A stretch of 64,000 bases of DNA from Candidatus Atribacteria bacterium (lineage in GTDB: Bacteria > Atribacterota > Phoenicimicrobiia > Phoenicimicrobiales > Stramentimicrobiaceae): the NCBI GenBank assembly GCA_018402425.1, contig JAGYIZ010000001.1:44304-108303 (forward strand). Direction: 5' to 3'. The first letter of the stretch is position 1. The number at the start of each line of letters is the position of its first letter. Of the stretch, positions 37,323-46,639 are shown one piece after another. The notes under the pieces were generated by a model, which was given only the letters and a program-made list of their open reading frames with translations, was not told where the DNA came from and made no database searches. The position numbers and the translations under genes are program-made.

Positions 37323-37596
37323 ATGGCAAAGATAAAGATAAAATTATTCCTCACACTCCAAAAAATATTAGCTCTGGACAACAATATTGTCGAAGCTTCT
37401 ACTATGATAGAGGCAGTAAAGAACTAATAAAAAATATTCCTACTTAAAAGAGAGTTCTTGTAAATGAAGATTTACCCTCAAAGATGATTATATTTACCTT
37501 GTAAATGGTAGAAATATAGCTTTCCTCCAAGGAGAAAATACGATCCTGAAAGACGGTGACCGAGTCACAATTTTCCCACCCATAGGTGGGGGTTAA
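37323..37596 (+). pseudogene. MoaD/ThiS-like sulfur-carrier protein, frameshifted
   Basis: MAKIKIKLFLTLQKILALDNN opens a beta-grasp protein. After IKNIPT there is a stop, and about 30 bases later the frame changes before YIYLVNGRNIAFLQG and ILKDGDRVTIFPPIGGG. The C-terminal di-glycine needed for thiocarboxylation is kept. Small MoaD proteins beside aldehyde:ferredoxin oxidoreductase genes supply sulfur to the tungstopterin. Two lesions within 90 codons argue for decay. It is convergent with the radical-SAM relic (1 bp between stops). Confidence 0.75.
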
Positions 37597-37597
37597 G

Positions 37598-38694
37598 CTA
37601 TGGGCACTTAATGATTCCTCTTGCCCAAAGACAATCAGCACAGGAAGGATTATTCCCCCAACAGTCAAATTCTGTATTTTCGGTAAAACTACATGCATCC
37701 ATTAGCGAGCAGTCTGTACAGGACGGATAAATAGAATTCTTTATATTATATCTAAATACTTCATAGTTCTTACTAGTCCATATGTCAGAAAGTTTTTCCT
37801 TGAAAGTATTACCAAAAGAATGAGCCACAACTTCCTTTTTCCCTTCCAAAAATGAACTCATTGTAACTATGCAAAAACCGATAACAAGGGGCAACCTCAC
37901 CATCCCACCTTATCACAGTTGATTTATTTTCAACAAATTGACAAGTTCGTTCTGTTTGTAAATTAAATTTAGGAAATTCAAGTCTTACATTGTATTTTTC
38001 CAATTACTGTATTTAAATCATTTTATTAGCTTTTTGATAGTCCATTGAGTCATCATAAATTATTTCTTTTTGTTAATAGTTTGTTAAATGGCATTAGATT
38101 GAAAACAGAATATGATTTACACCAACTTTATTTGAAGTTGAAGTATACCAAAAGCAGGTTTTTGTTACTTTTCATCACCACAACCTCTATACCTATTTCC
38201 AAAGGCTTCTTCTAAGTTTTTCTTCATTTTTTTGGATAGCCAGGATATTACTTTCAATATTAAAAAAAATCTGTACCCCTTATATCCCTGTTATGGCAGG
38301 TTCCGGTGCATCTGGAAACCATAATTTTATCAACTCCGTATTCAATTAAGCTATCGGCATATTTAGCGATTTGGTTCCATTTGTGCCAAATTCAAATCTA
38401 TAACCGGCTTCCTTAACTGTTTTTATAATTTGACAAAATCTGGATGAATTGTTGGTTCACCTATTCCTCCCAAGATATACTGTTTCAAGCTCAGAAAATT
38501 CTTTTAGCTTGTTTTAGTATATCTTGAAAGTGCTCAAAACTATTTTGTCCTAAAGGGTCCTTCCAAAAATCTCCTAAAACACATTTTACAGTTGAGGTTA
38601 CATTCATTAGTAATTTCAATGTATAATTTTTTAGGTCATTCTTTCTTTGAATTGCTAATACATAATCTTTATAATTAAGTTTAATTATTTTCAT
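37598..38694 (-). pseudogene. Decayed radical-SAM/SPASM maturase next to aldehyde:ferredoxin oxidoreductase
   Basis: The CX3CX2C cluster motif is still readable in one frame (ITNECNLNCKMC), followed by DPLGQNSFEHFQDILKQA. The middle pieces and the C-terminal SPASM part (RWDGEVAPCYRFLHSY, then CTDCSLMDAC and CADCLWARGIIKCP) occur in other frames. This matches the radical-SAM proteins often encoded beside tungsten oxidoreductases (tungsten cofactor oxidoreductase maturase type). At least four frame changes; nonfunctional as written. Confidence 0.75.
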
Positions 38695-38770
38695 CTTTTT
38701 CTAATAAATAAAGGGGAGATTGGTTTCTCCCCTTATTATCCTAATTCTTCAAAATCTTCAAAAATTTATC

Positions 38771-40579
38771 CTATCCCAAGCCGAGCTCTTTTAACTTGGC
38801 TTCAGTGGGAATACCGTCATCATTCCATCCTCTCGTTTTATAGTACTCAGGAAGAGTTACATCTAAATGTACAACTTGTCCTTTAGCAACTCCTTCTGAC
38901 ATGGGATCATTTAGGAATCTCGGTGGGAGTGTATCATCGATCTTGGTAAGTCCAGCCTTAAGGTTCCATAATTTTTCAAGATTCCAGATCCTCTCTCCAG
39001 CTTTCAATGCCTCTTCAGCACTGTAGTTAAAACCTGTTACTGTCGAAAGTAGACTTGCATAGTCATCTGCCCCTAAAGCAAAAGAAGTGAACAAACAAAT
39101 TCCTTCTGCATCAATTACTGCGGTTAAATCCTGAAATGTTTTTACCCACTGAGCTTTGCCTTCGGTTATGAAAGGATCAACCTTTTCAGGTGCGCCAAGA
39201 ATTTCAGGCGAGATCATATACCCTCTTACATGACATCCTCCTCTATTGGATGTTGCATACGCTAATGCATGTCCTTGAACACCTCTTGGATCGTATGCCG
39301 GGAGATCCTGTTTCTTTACACTTATAGATATCTCAGGATGGCCATGTTCTTTTGCAAACTCATATGAACCTTCTGCAAGTTTATCTCCTAATCCTTCTCT
39401 TAGGGCAATTGCCTTTGTATAGTGTAAAAGCGCATCTGTACTGCCAAATTTAGGTGTGGGTTCTCCCTCAAACTCTTCTTCTTTGAGGTAACCCTTTTCA
39501 TATAATTCCATTGCAGCAGCAATTGTTGCTCCTGTTGAAATTGTATCAAGTCCCATTTTATTGCAAATATAGTTTGCCTTTATCACTGCAACAAGGTCGT
39601 CAATACCGCAATCTGCACTAAATGCCCAGCTTGTTTCATATTCTGGTCCTTCACCCTCTTCACCATCGGGAAGTTTTGTCACTCTACCACAACCAATTGG
39701 GCAACCGAAACATGCTTTATTTTTAACAAGATAAGTTTCTACAAGCTTTTCCCCTGAAACCTTATCTACATTTTCGAATACACTCTCTTGAAAGTTTCTG
39801 GTAGGATATAAACCGTTCTGATCAATGATATTGTTTAAAACCATAGTCCCATACTTAGGCAGTCCTTGTGAAGTAATACTATTAGTTTTAAGCTTATCCA
39901 TCATACCTTTTAAAACTTCCCTAAACTTATCTTCATTTGCAATTGGTACTCTCTTATGGCCTCTCACAGCAATTGCTTTTAAATTCTTTGATCCCATAAC
40001 AGCACCAACACCTGTTCTTCCAGCAGCACGTCCCTTGTCATTTATAATACACGCAAATTTTACAAGATTCTCTCCAGCTGGTCCAATACATGCAACATTA
40101 ATGTGTTTATCACCGCCAAGTTCTTGGATAATCCTATCCGTTGTTTTATCAGTTTCTTCCCCAATAAGATGATCTGCATCTTTAATCTCCACCTTGTCCT
40201 CATTAACCCATAGATAAACGGGTTTTTGAGCCTTCCCTTCCACAACAATCATATCGTATCCTGCCTTCTTTAGCTCCGGTCCCCAGAAACCTCCTGAGTT
40301 AGAACCTGCAATAGTATTGTTTAATGGACTTTTTGTTACAACATCAAATCTTGCAGCTGATGGTGAGGGAGTTAGTGTTAAGGGACCAGTGGCAAAGATT
40401 AGTTTGTTATCGGGACCAAGGGGATCTATTTTTGGATCAACTTCATCATAGATAATCTTTGCGGCATAACCTCTTGCTCCGATATACTCCTTTGCAATTT
40501 GTTCATCGATCGGCTCTGTACTAACCTTTCCTGTTGACAAATTTACTCTAAGAATCTTACCCATATAACCACCCAACAT
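38771..40579 (-). CDS. Tungsten-type aldehyde:ferredoxin oxidoreductase
   Basis: 602 residues and intact. The N-terminal domain is GKILRVNLSTGKVSTEPI, with GARGYAAKIIYDEV. The pterin and cluster region contains CFGCPIGCGR, CNKMGLDTIS and AEGICLF; the four cluster cysteines are C292, C295, C299 and about C495. The enzyme oxidises aldehydes to acids with ferredoxin, or reduces acids in reverse, and it needs a bis-tungstopterin. A perfect AGGAGG lies 7 nt before ATG 40579. In context it would interconvert acids from the Ptb/Buk route and aldehydes from amino acids. The adjacent maturation-type genes are decayed, so it depends on cofactor genes elsewhere or is itself on the way out. Confidence 0.93.
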   Translation of the reverse strand: MLGGYMGKILRVNLSTGKVSTEPIDEQIAKEYIGARGYAAKIIYDEVDPKIDPLGPDNKLIFATGPLTLTPSPSAARFDVVTKSPLNNTIAGSNSGGFWGPELKKAGYDMIVVEGKAQKPVYLWVNEDKVEIKDADHLIGEETDKTTDRIIQELGGDKHINVACIGPAGENLVKFACIINDKGRAAGRTGVGAVMGSKNLKAIAVRGHKRVPIANEDKFREVLKGMMDKLKTNSITSQGLPKYGTMVLNNIIDQNGLYPTRNFQESVFENVDKVSGEKLVETYLVKNKACFGCPIGCGRVTKLPDGEEGEGPEYETSWAFSADCGIDDLVAVIKANYICNKMGLDTISTGATIAAAMELYEKGYLKEEEFEGEPTPKFGSTDALLHYTKAIALREGLGDKLAEGSYEFAKEHGHPEISISVKKQDLPAYDPRGVQGHALAYATSNRGGCHVRGYMISPEILGAPEKVDPFITEGKAQWVKTFQDLTAVIDAEGICLFTSFALGADDYASLLSTVTGFNYSAEEALKAGERIWNLEKLWNLKAGLTKIDDTLPPRFLNDPMSEGVAKGQVVHLDVTLPEYYKTRGWNDDGIPTEAKLKELGLG

Positions 40580-40622
40580 ATCTTTACCTCCTATTTAGAT
40601 TTTTTCCATAATTAAATGAATT

Positions 40623-40709
40623 AAACCCCTTTGCAAACGGCAGGCTTAACAGTTACCTGATAAACCCTATCGCCTGCACTTCCCGGAGGGATAGATACAG
40701 GTCGGGGTT
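40623..40709 (-). promoter_or_regulatory. Structured leader upstream of the aldehyde oxidoreductase, possible cofactor-sensing RNA
   Basis: Minus-strand pairings: AACCCC with GGGGTT (ends), ACCTG with CAGGT, and CAGGC with GCCTG. The last two interleave, so a pseudoknot is possible. It is much more GC-rich than its surroundings and sits 44-130 nt before the start codon. Position suggests a Moco/Tuco-like riboswitch, but I cannot match the published consensus from memory. Confidence 0.45.
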
Positions 40710-40779
40710 ACTTGTTGAAATTATAAAATCATCTTCAATAAAAGTCAAAAAAATACAGAAAAGTCTATGTCAACTTCTA

Positions 40780-41315
40780 GGGTCTAAGGGGTCATGCTTC
40801 ACAAGTTCATAGTTAAACAATCACATCCATTTACTTTCCATCCACTCCGTCATTGCGTAAAACGTAGCGACAAAGCAATCTCATCTACTTTTCCCTGTTA
40901 ATCCAGAAGAGGATATTCCTCTATAATAAAAAGAACCCCCTGCCTAAATAGGAATCATTATTAGAAAAAGGGAAATTGTATCCAATTATTAGATGGGGGA
41001 AAATGAAGTCAATTATTCTTAACAAAAATTATTAATCCAACCATTAAAAATAAAATCGTTTAACACCGGGAACAGCTTTTGGAGAGCTGTAACGCCAACA
41101 TCAATGATGAAATCCAGGTGAAATCTGTATTATTCAAAATAACCCCTTCTTAAATTATAAGTTGCGATTTATGTCAAATGTTAAGATGCGATAAGCATTT
41201 ATTTGCTATAATGTGAACTTGTGAAGCCTGACCCCGTTGTCTTCCTCAATTATTTTCCCAAATACATTATCAAAAAATAAAAACGTCAACGATATAGATT
41301 TGACCCCTTTATTCA
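40780..41315. repeat. Intergenic REP-like repeat cluster
   Basis: It contains a CGTCATTGCGT...GCAATCTCAT unit (40850-40890). GGGGTCATGCTTCACAAGTTC (40788-40808) stands opposite GTGAACTTGTGAAGCCTGAC (41213-41232), an inverted pair. At 41262-41310 a block, ACATTATCAAAAAATA...GATTTGACCCC, is shared with 52608-52655 and 62970-63018. No gene was seen. Confidence 0.7.
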
Positions 41316-41348
41316 CACCTAGTCTTTTCCCATTTTACCTACTTTATA

Positions 41349-42359
41349 TTATTTTTTACTCTTTCTTAAATGGCATGCTACATAATGTTCCTCACCTATA
41401 TCAATTAATTCAGGTTCTTTCTCTTTGCAAATTGTTTCAGCATACTTGCATCTTGGATGAAAATGACAGCCTGAAGGAGGATTTAAAGGGCTTGGAACAT
41501 CTCCCTCCAAAATAATCCTCTTTATATCAATAGTAGGGTCAGGAATAGGAATAGCTGAAAGAAGTGCCTCGGTGTAAGGATGTTTAGGATTCTCGTATAA
41601 TTCATTAGTAGAGGCCAACTCTACAATCTTACCTAAATACATTACTGCCACTCTATCAGAAATGTGTTTTACGATACTTAAATCATGAGCAATAAATAAA
41701 TAAGTAAGATTAAATTTTTCCTGTAGATCTTCTAGTAAATTTATTACCTGAGCTTGGATAGAAACATCAAGCGCAGAAACAGGTTCGTCACAAATTATTA
41801 ATTGTGGATTCAAAGCCAGAGCACGGGCTATTCCGATTCTTTGTCTCTGACCTCCACTAAATTCATGAGGATACCTTGTTACATGTCCTGTATTTAGACC
41901 TACCGTTTCTAATAATTCCTTAACTCTTTGTTCTTTTTCCTTTTTATTCTTTATAATCTTATGTATAAGTAAGGATTCCCCAATTATATCTCCCACAGTC
42001 ATTCGGGGATTCAGAGAACTAAAAGGATCCTGGAAGATTATCTGGATATTACTTCTTATTTTTCTTAACTCTTCTTTTCTTAATTCAAAGATATTTTTTT
42101 CTCCAAATATTACTTCTCCAGCAGTGGGTTCTAAGAGTTTTATTATTGTTCTCCCTGCAGTAGTTTTACCACAGCCTGATTCTCCCACCAAACCTAACGT
42201 TTCCCCTTCTTTAATATCAAAACTTATTTCATCCACTGCCTGAACATATCCTGTGATCTTAGATAATAATCCTCCTCTAACTGGAAAATATTTCTTTAAT
42301 TTTTTAACTCTAAGTAATAAATTGTCTTTCAATCCCTTGCCTCCAGTATTCCAAATCAT
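41349..42359 (-). CDS. oppF: Oligopeptide ABC transporter ATP-binding protein (OppF-like)
   Basis: 336 residues. Walker A is [15 protein letters not shown], the signature is [17 protein letters not shown], and Walker B is [14 protein letters not shown]. The C-terminal oligopeptide/dipeptide module has [15 protein letters not shown]. It pairs with the OppD-like ATPase 20 bp upstream to drive the OppBC channel. It is the last gene of the peptide operon. Confidence 0.92.
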   Translation of the reverse strand: MIWNTGGKGLKDNLLLRVKKLKKYFPVRGGLLSKITGYVQAVDEISFDIKEGETLGLVGESGCGKTTAGRTIIKLLEPTAGEVIFGEKNIFELRKEELRKIRSNIQIIFQDPFSSLNPRMTVGDIIGESLLIHKIIKNKKEKEQRVKELLETVGLNTGHVTRYPHEFSGGQRQRIGIARALALNPQLIICDEPVSALDVSIQAQVINLLEDLQEKFNLTYLFIAHDLSIVKHISDRVAVMYLGKIVELASTNELYENPKHPYTEALLSAIPIPDPTIDIKRIILEGDVPSPLNPPSGCHFHPRCKYAETICKEKEPELIDIGEEHYVACHLRKSKK

Positions 42360-42379
42360 GAATTACATTCAATTTTGGT

Positions 42380-43405
42380 CTACACCTGCTGTTTTTGACC
42401 AGTATTAAAAAGATTTGCTTTTTCTTTGTTATACTTCCAACACCGTACAATGTGGTTTCCTTCTATCTTTTCAAGATTAGGTTCTTCCTTTTTACAAAGA
42501 TCTATAGCAAACTTACAACGGGGATGAAACTTGCATCCAGTAGGTAAATCTAAAGGATCAGGAATTCTACCCTGAATAACTTCGAGTTTTTTCCCCGGTT
42601 TATCTGTTACTCGGGGAATGGAATTTTGGAGTGCTATGGTATAAGGATGCTTCGGATTTTTAAATATAGTTTTTACATCAGCATATTCTAACACTTTACC
42701 GGCATAAACCACTACTACATCATGGGATACTTCAGCAATCACTCCTAAATCATGAGTTATCATTAAAACGGACATACCAATTTCATCTTTCAATTTTTTT
42801 ATGAGTTCCAAAATCTGAGCCTGGATAGTAACATCCAAAGCAGTTGTCGGCTCATCTGCAATTAATAAATCTGGATTACAGGATAAAGCCATGGCAATCA
42901 TCACTCTCTGTCTTTGCCCTCCGCTTAATTCATGGGGATATTCATGAATTCTGCTTTCAGGAAAAGGTATACTCACTAAATTCAGCATTTCAATGGTTTT
43001 CTTTAAGGCTTTTTCTTTATTTAATTTCTGATGCAACACAATTACCTCTGAAATCTGATCACCAATAGTATAAACAGGGTTTAAGGAAGTCATAGGTTCC
43101 TGAAAAATCATGGAAATATCGTTCCCTCGAATCTTTCTTATCTGTTCAGGAGTTTTTTTTAGCAAATTTTCCCCTTTAAACCAAATTTCACCGCTAACAA
43201 TTTTCCCCGGCGGTTGCTGTATTAATCTTAATATAGAAAGGGCAGTAACGCTTTTTCCACAGCCTGATTCTCCTACCATACCCAGGGTTTCCCCTTTTCT
43301 TATCGTAAAGTCAACACCATCAACCGATCTAACTACACCATCGTCAGTATAAAAATAGGTTTTTAAATCCTTAACACTAAGCAATAAATTATTTTTAGTC
43401 TCCAA
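42380..43405 (-). CDS. oppD: Oligopeptide ABC transporter ATP-binding protein (OppD-like)
   Basis: 341 residues. Walker A is [18 protein letters not shown], the Q-loop is [13 protein letters not shown], the signature is [17 protein letters not shown], and Walker B is [14 protein letters not shown]. The C-terminal [14 protein letters not shown] is the oligo_HPY motif. It lies between iadA and oppF. It hydrolyses ATP for uptake of short peptides. Confidence 0.93.
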   Translation of the reverse strand: METKNNLLLSVKDLKTYFYTDDGVVRSVDGVDFTIRKGETLGMVGESGCGKSVTALSILRLIQQPPGKIVSGEIWFKGENLLKKTPEQIRKIRGNDISMIFQEPMTSLNPVYTIGDQISEVIVLHQKLNKEKALKKTIEMLNLVSIPFPESRIHEYPHELSGGQRQRVMIAMALSCNPDLLIADEPTTALDVTIQAQILELIKKLKDEIGMSVLMITHDLGVIAEVSHDVVVVYAGKVLEYADVKTIFKNPKHPYTIALQNSIPRVTDKPGKKLEVIQGRIPDPLDLPTGCKFHPRCKFAIDLCKKEEPNLEKIEGNHIVRCWKYNKEKANLFNTGQKQQV

Positions 43406-43446
43406 TTTTTATTCCATCTTTCATTTTTTACATTATAATTTATGAT

Positions 43447-44646
43447 TTACTCTTCTTTAATAGTTTTTTCAAATGTTCCAAATTTCACTATCTGTTCATT
43501 TTCTATCATTATTTTACCCTTCGCAATAACATATTTTATTTGAAGAGTATCACCATCTAATACAACTAGATCTGCGTCTTTTTCAGTCTCAATTTTCCCT
43601 TTTTCATACAATTTTAAATGTTGGGCAATATTGGTAGAACTTACTCTAATTGCATCTTCAACAGATATTTTCTCTTCCTTTATTATATCGACAAATGCCT
43701 CGTATAAAGAAGAGACCGGGGAAACCAATATATCAATAATTTCACCCTCCTTATTAAATTCGGGCATACTGCCATTTCCGTCAGTACTCATGGTGATTCT
43801 TTCAATTGCAACTCCATTTTCAATCATTCTTTTAACGGCTTTACTTGGATTTATTGCTCCGGTTAACTCACTTTCTACTGAAACCCCTGTTGTCATATCA
43901 ACATAACCACCACTTTTCCCAAACTCTATTGCATCTTTAAATAACTCTTCATTTCGATTTAAATGGGTTGGCGCAAACTGTGTAATTGGTATATCAGTAT
44001 TTTTAACAATATCTAATAAATAGCTCAAACCTATTTGTTCATTTCCCATATGGGTATGAACGATGCCTGACTTTCCTGCCAATATTCCTCCTGTTCTAGC
44101 TTCAGAAGTGACTTTTAAAAATTCCTCTATTGTGGGATGGGAAGAACGATGGTCTGATAAAGCAATTTTTACTCCAATTACTTTATCTATCAACATTAGA
44201 TCATTCATTATATTTTCGGTAATTGTCAGTGAGGGATACTGGTAGGATCCAGTATATATCCAGCTACTTATACCTTCATTTTCTAGGCCTTTTGCCTTCA
44301 TTAAAAGAGCTTTTAGTGATCTCGCAACTCCATCTGTTCCCATCAATCCTACTACTGAAGTTATCCCCGCTGTAGTCAATTCAGTTAAATTAACCGGTAA
44401 TGTACGATAATGGGGACCGCCTTCGCCTCCGGCACCATCAATGTGTATATGTTGATCTATAAAACCAGGAATAATTAAACAATTTGAAGTATCAATTATT
44501 TTTACCTTTTTATCTAATAATTGTCCTACTGACTCTGAAATGTTTTTGTCAATTAATACTATTTTGTCATTTGCAATCAGTATATCCATATTTCCTTTAT
44601 ATTCTGGGGAGTAAATCTCTCCTTTTTTCAATATAATGAAACTCAC
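43447..44646 (-). CDS. iadA: Isoaspartyl dipeptidase (beta-aspartyl peptidase)
   Basis: 399 residues of the M38 amidohydrolase family. CLIIPGFIDQHIHIDGAGGEGGPHYRT carries the HxH metal ligands, ITSVVGLMGTDG is typical of IadA, VHTHMG gives another metal His, and MSTDGNGSMPEF gives the catalytic Asp. It splits beta-Asp-X dipeptides that arise from damaged Asn/Asp residues. Placed inside the opp operon, it points to recycling of imported or aged peptides. Confidence 0.92.
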   Translation of the reverse strand: MSFIILKKGEIYSPEYKGNMDILIANDKIVLIDKNISESVGQLLDKKVKIIDTSNCLIIPGFIDQHIHIDGAGGEGGPHYRTLPVNLTELTTAGITSVVGLMGTDGVARSLKALLMKAKGLENEGISSWIYTGSYQYPSLTITENIMNDLMLIDKVIGVKIALSDHRSSHPTIEEFLKVTSEARTGGILAGKSGIVHTHMGNEQIGLSYLLDIVKNTDIPITQFAPTHLNRNEELFKDAIEFGKSGGYVDMTTGVSVESELTGAINPSKAVKRMIENGVAIERITMSTDGNGSMPEFNKEGEIIDILVSPVSSLYEAFVDIIKEEKISVEDAIRVSSTNIAQHLKLYEKGKIETEKDADLVVLDGDTLQIKYVIAKGKIMIENEQIVKFGTFEKTIKEE

Positions 44647-44703
44647 TTATCCCTCCATGTATCTTTAAAATATTTATTTTAGATAACCTATATATATTTT
44701 TAT

Positions 44704-45612
44704 TTAACCAGCTTTCCCCTTTGTCATTTTGGGGTTAAATTCTTCCCTTAACCAATCTGCTAATAAATTGATACCAAATACAATTAATATTAATGCAATC
44801 CCTGGGAAAACCACAAGCCACCATTTACCAGCATAAATATAATTTTTCCCTATAGACACCATCATTCCAAGAGAAGGTTTATTTATTGGGACCCCTACAC
44901 CAAGAAAACTTAATGTAGCCTCCAGCATGACTGCAGCTCCAAAATCAACAGCAGCAACTACTAATATTGGTGGTATAGCATTCGGAAGAATATATTTTAT
45001 CATGATTCTTAAATCATTGGCTCCAATTGCCCTTGCAGCACTAATATAATCTTCTTCCTTTACACCAAGAACAGACCCTCTCATTGTTCTGGCATATCTT
45101 ACCCAGTCAGTAATAACGATGGCCAAAATCACCGTACCTACACCATGGCTTTTTAGAACTCCTAAAAATAGCATAGCTATCAATGTAGTAGAAAATGAAA
45201 AAATAGCATCTGCTAATCTCATTGTTACGGTTTCTAATAAACCTCTATAAAACCCTGATAAAATACCAATAGTCACACCTATGAATCCAGCGATTAGAAT
45301 GACACTAAAACCAACAGTGAAGGATGTTCGACAACCATAAAGTATAGTACTAAATATATCTCTCCCCTGATCATCAGTACCTAAAATAAATGGAGCTTTC
45401 CCTCCTTCCATCCAAATCGGTGGTACAAGAGAGTCGGCCAAGTAAAGGGTTTCCATATCATATGGATTTTGTGGAGCAATGGCCGGAGCAAAAATAGCTC
45501 CTATTAGCATGATTATCAGTATTAGAGAACCTGTAACTGCTGATATATCTTTAATATAATGGTTAAATCTTTTTGATTTTAAAATTCTAAAAATAGTTAT
45601 CCCCTTATTCAT
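44704..45612 (-). CDS. oppC: Oligopeptide ABC transporter permease (OppC/DppC-like)
   Basis: 302 residues and about six spans. The N-terminal GAIFAPAIAPQNPYDM is typical of the OppC family, FILGTDDQGRDIFSTILYGCRTSF follows, and the EAA loop is YISAARAIGANDLRIMIKYILPNA. It overlaps the OppB gene by 8 bp. Together they form the membrane channel. Confidence 0.92.
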   Translation of the reverse strand: MNKGITIFRILKSKRFNHYIKDISAVTGSLILIIMLIGAIFAPAIAPQNPYDMETLYLADSLVPPIWMEGGKAPFILGTDDQGRDIFSTILYGCRTSFTVGFSVILIAGFIGVTIGILSGFYRGLLETVTMRLADAIFSFSTTLIAMLFLGVLKSHGVGTVILAIVITDWVRYARTMRGSVLGVKEEDYISAARAIGANDLRIMIKYILPNAIPPILVVAAVDFGAAVMLEATLSFLGVGVPINKPSLGMMVSIGKNYIYAGKWWLVVFPGIALILIVFGINLLADWLREEFNPKMTKGKAG

Positions 45613-46573
45613 ATCTTATTTTAGGATTGATATATCCATATAGAATATCCACAAAAAGGTTTACAAAGAGAATAATAATTGAAGTAACCATTACATAGGC
45701 AACGATTACCGGATGGTCTGTCTCGTAAACAGCAGTTAGCAATAAATTTCCTGTCCCAGGCCATTGAAATATACTCTCTGTGACGATAGAAAACGCTATT
45801 AATTCCCCAAATTGCAAACCTGCCATTGTTATAACTGGTATAAGTGCATTTCTTAATGCATGTTTAAATATTACCATTTTGGATGGTAAACCTTTTGCCC
45901 AGGCTGTTCTTATATAATCTTCTCTCAATACTTCTAACATTCCTCCTCTAGTTAATCGGAGAAGTACTGCAAGTTGATACATGCCCAGGGTAAAAGCCGG
46001 GAGAATTAGATGGCTCAGGCCTCCTATTGTAAAAAATCCTGTCCGCCATCCCTCTGTAATTTTTATTACTTCACCCCTCCCAAAGGTAGGTAAAACTCCC
46101 AAGTAAACTGCAAAAATCATAATAAGTAATATTCCAATTAAAAATGTAGGGAGCGAAATACCAAAAAGTGAGCCGGTCATAATCACTCTACTAATAAAAT
46201 TTCGAGGATTTAGAGATACTAACACCCCAAGACCAATTCCAAATAAAAGAGCTATACACATGGCACTCATAGCAAGTTCAATGCTTGCTGGTAACCTTTC
46301 CAATATAAGTTCAAGAACAGGGGTTTGGGACACATATGATAATCCAAAATCACCTTTAACAGCATTTTTCAAAAATACAATATATTGAACGTAAAACGGC
46401 TTATCCAAACCCATATTAACCCTGACTGCTTCTTGCTGTGCCTTGGTAGCATACCTGCCAGCTAAAGTAAGCACAGGGTCTCCAAAAAATTGGAAGATTA
46501 TAAAACATAAAAAAGAAACAACAAGTAAGACTATAATTCCCTGGGTTAATCTCCTAAAAATGCATTTGTACAT
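45605..46573 (-). CDS. oppB: Oligopeptide ABC transporter permease (OppB/DppB-like)
   Basis: 322 residues and six spans. The opening RLTQGIIVLLVVSFLCFIIF and the loop FYVQYIVFLKNAVKGDFGLSY are typical. The EAA loop is YIRTAWAKGLPSKMVIFKHALRNALIPVI, and ESIFQWPGTGNLL is a family motif. It partners OppC. It lies 67 bp after the binding-protein gene; an inverted repeat (CAACTATTTTT at 46587 and 46621) in that gap is a likely mRNA hairpin. Confidence 0.92.
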   Translation of the reverse strand: MYKCIFRRLTQGIIVLLVVSFLCFIIFQFFGDPVLTLAGRYATKAQQEAVRVNMGLDKPFYVQYIVFLKNAVKGDFGLSYVSQTPVLELILERLPASIELAMSAMCIALLFGIGLGVLVSLNPRNFISRVIMTGSLFGISLPTFLIGILLIMIFAVYLGVLPTFGRGEVIKITEGWRTGFFTIGGLSHLILPAFTLGMYQLAVLLRLTRGGMLEVLREDYIRTAWAKGLPSKMVIFKHALRNALIPVITMAGLQFGELIAFSIVTESIFQWPGTGNLLLTAVYETDHPVIVAYVMVTSIIILFVNLFVDILYGYINPKIRYE

Positions 46574-46639
46574 AACAAACTAAAAATAGTTGGGGCAAAA
46601 CCTTATTTCAATTTTTTGCCCCAACTATTTTTTACCTTT

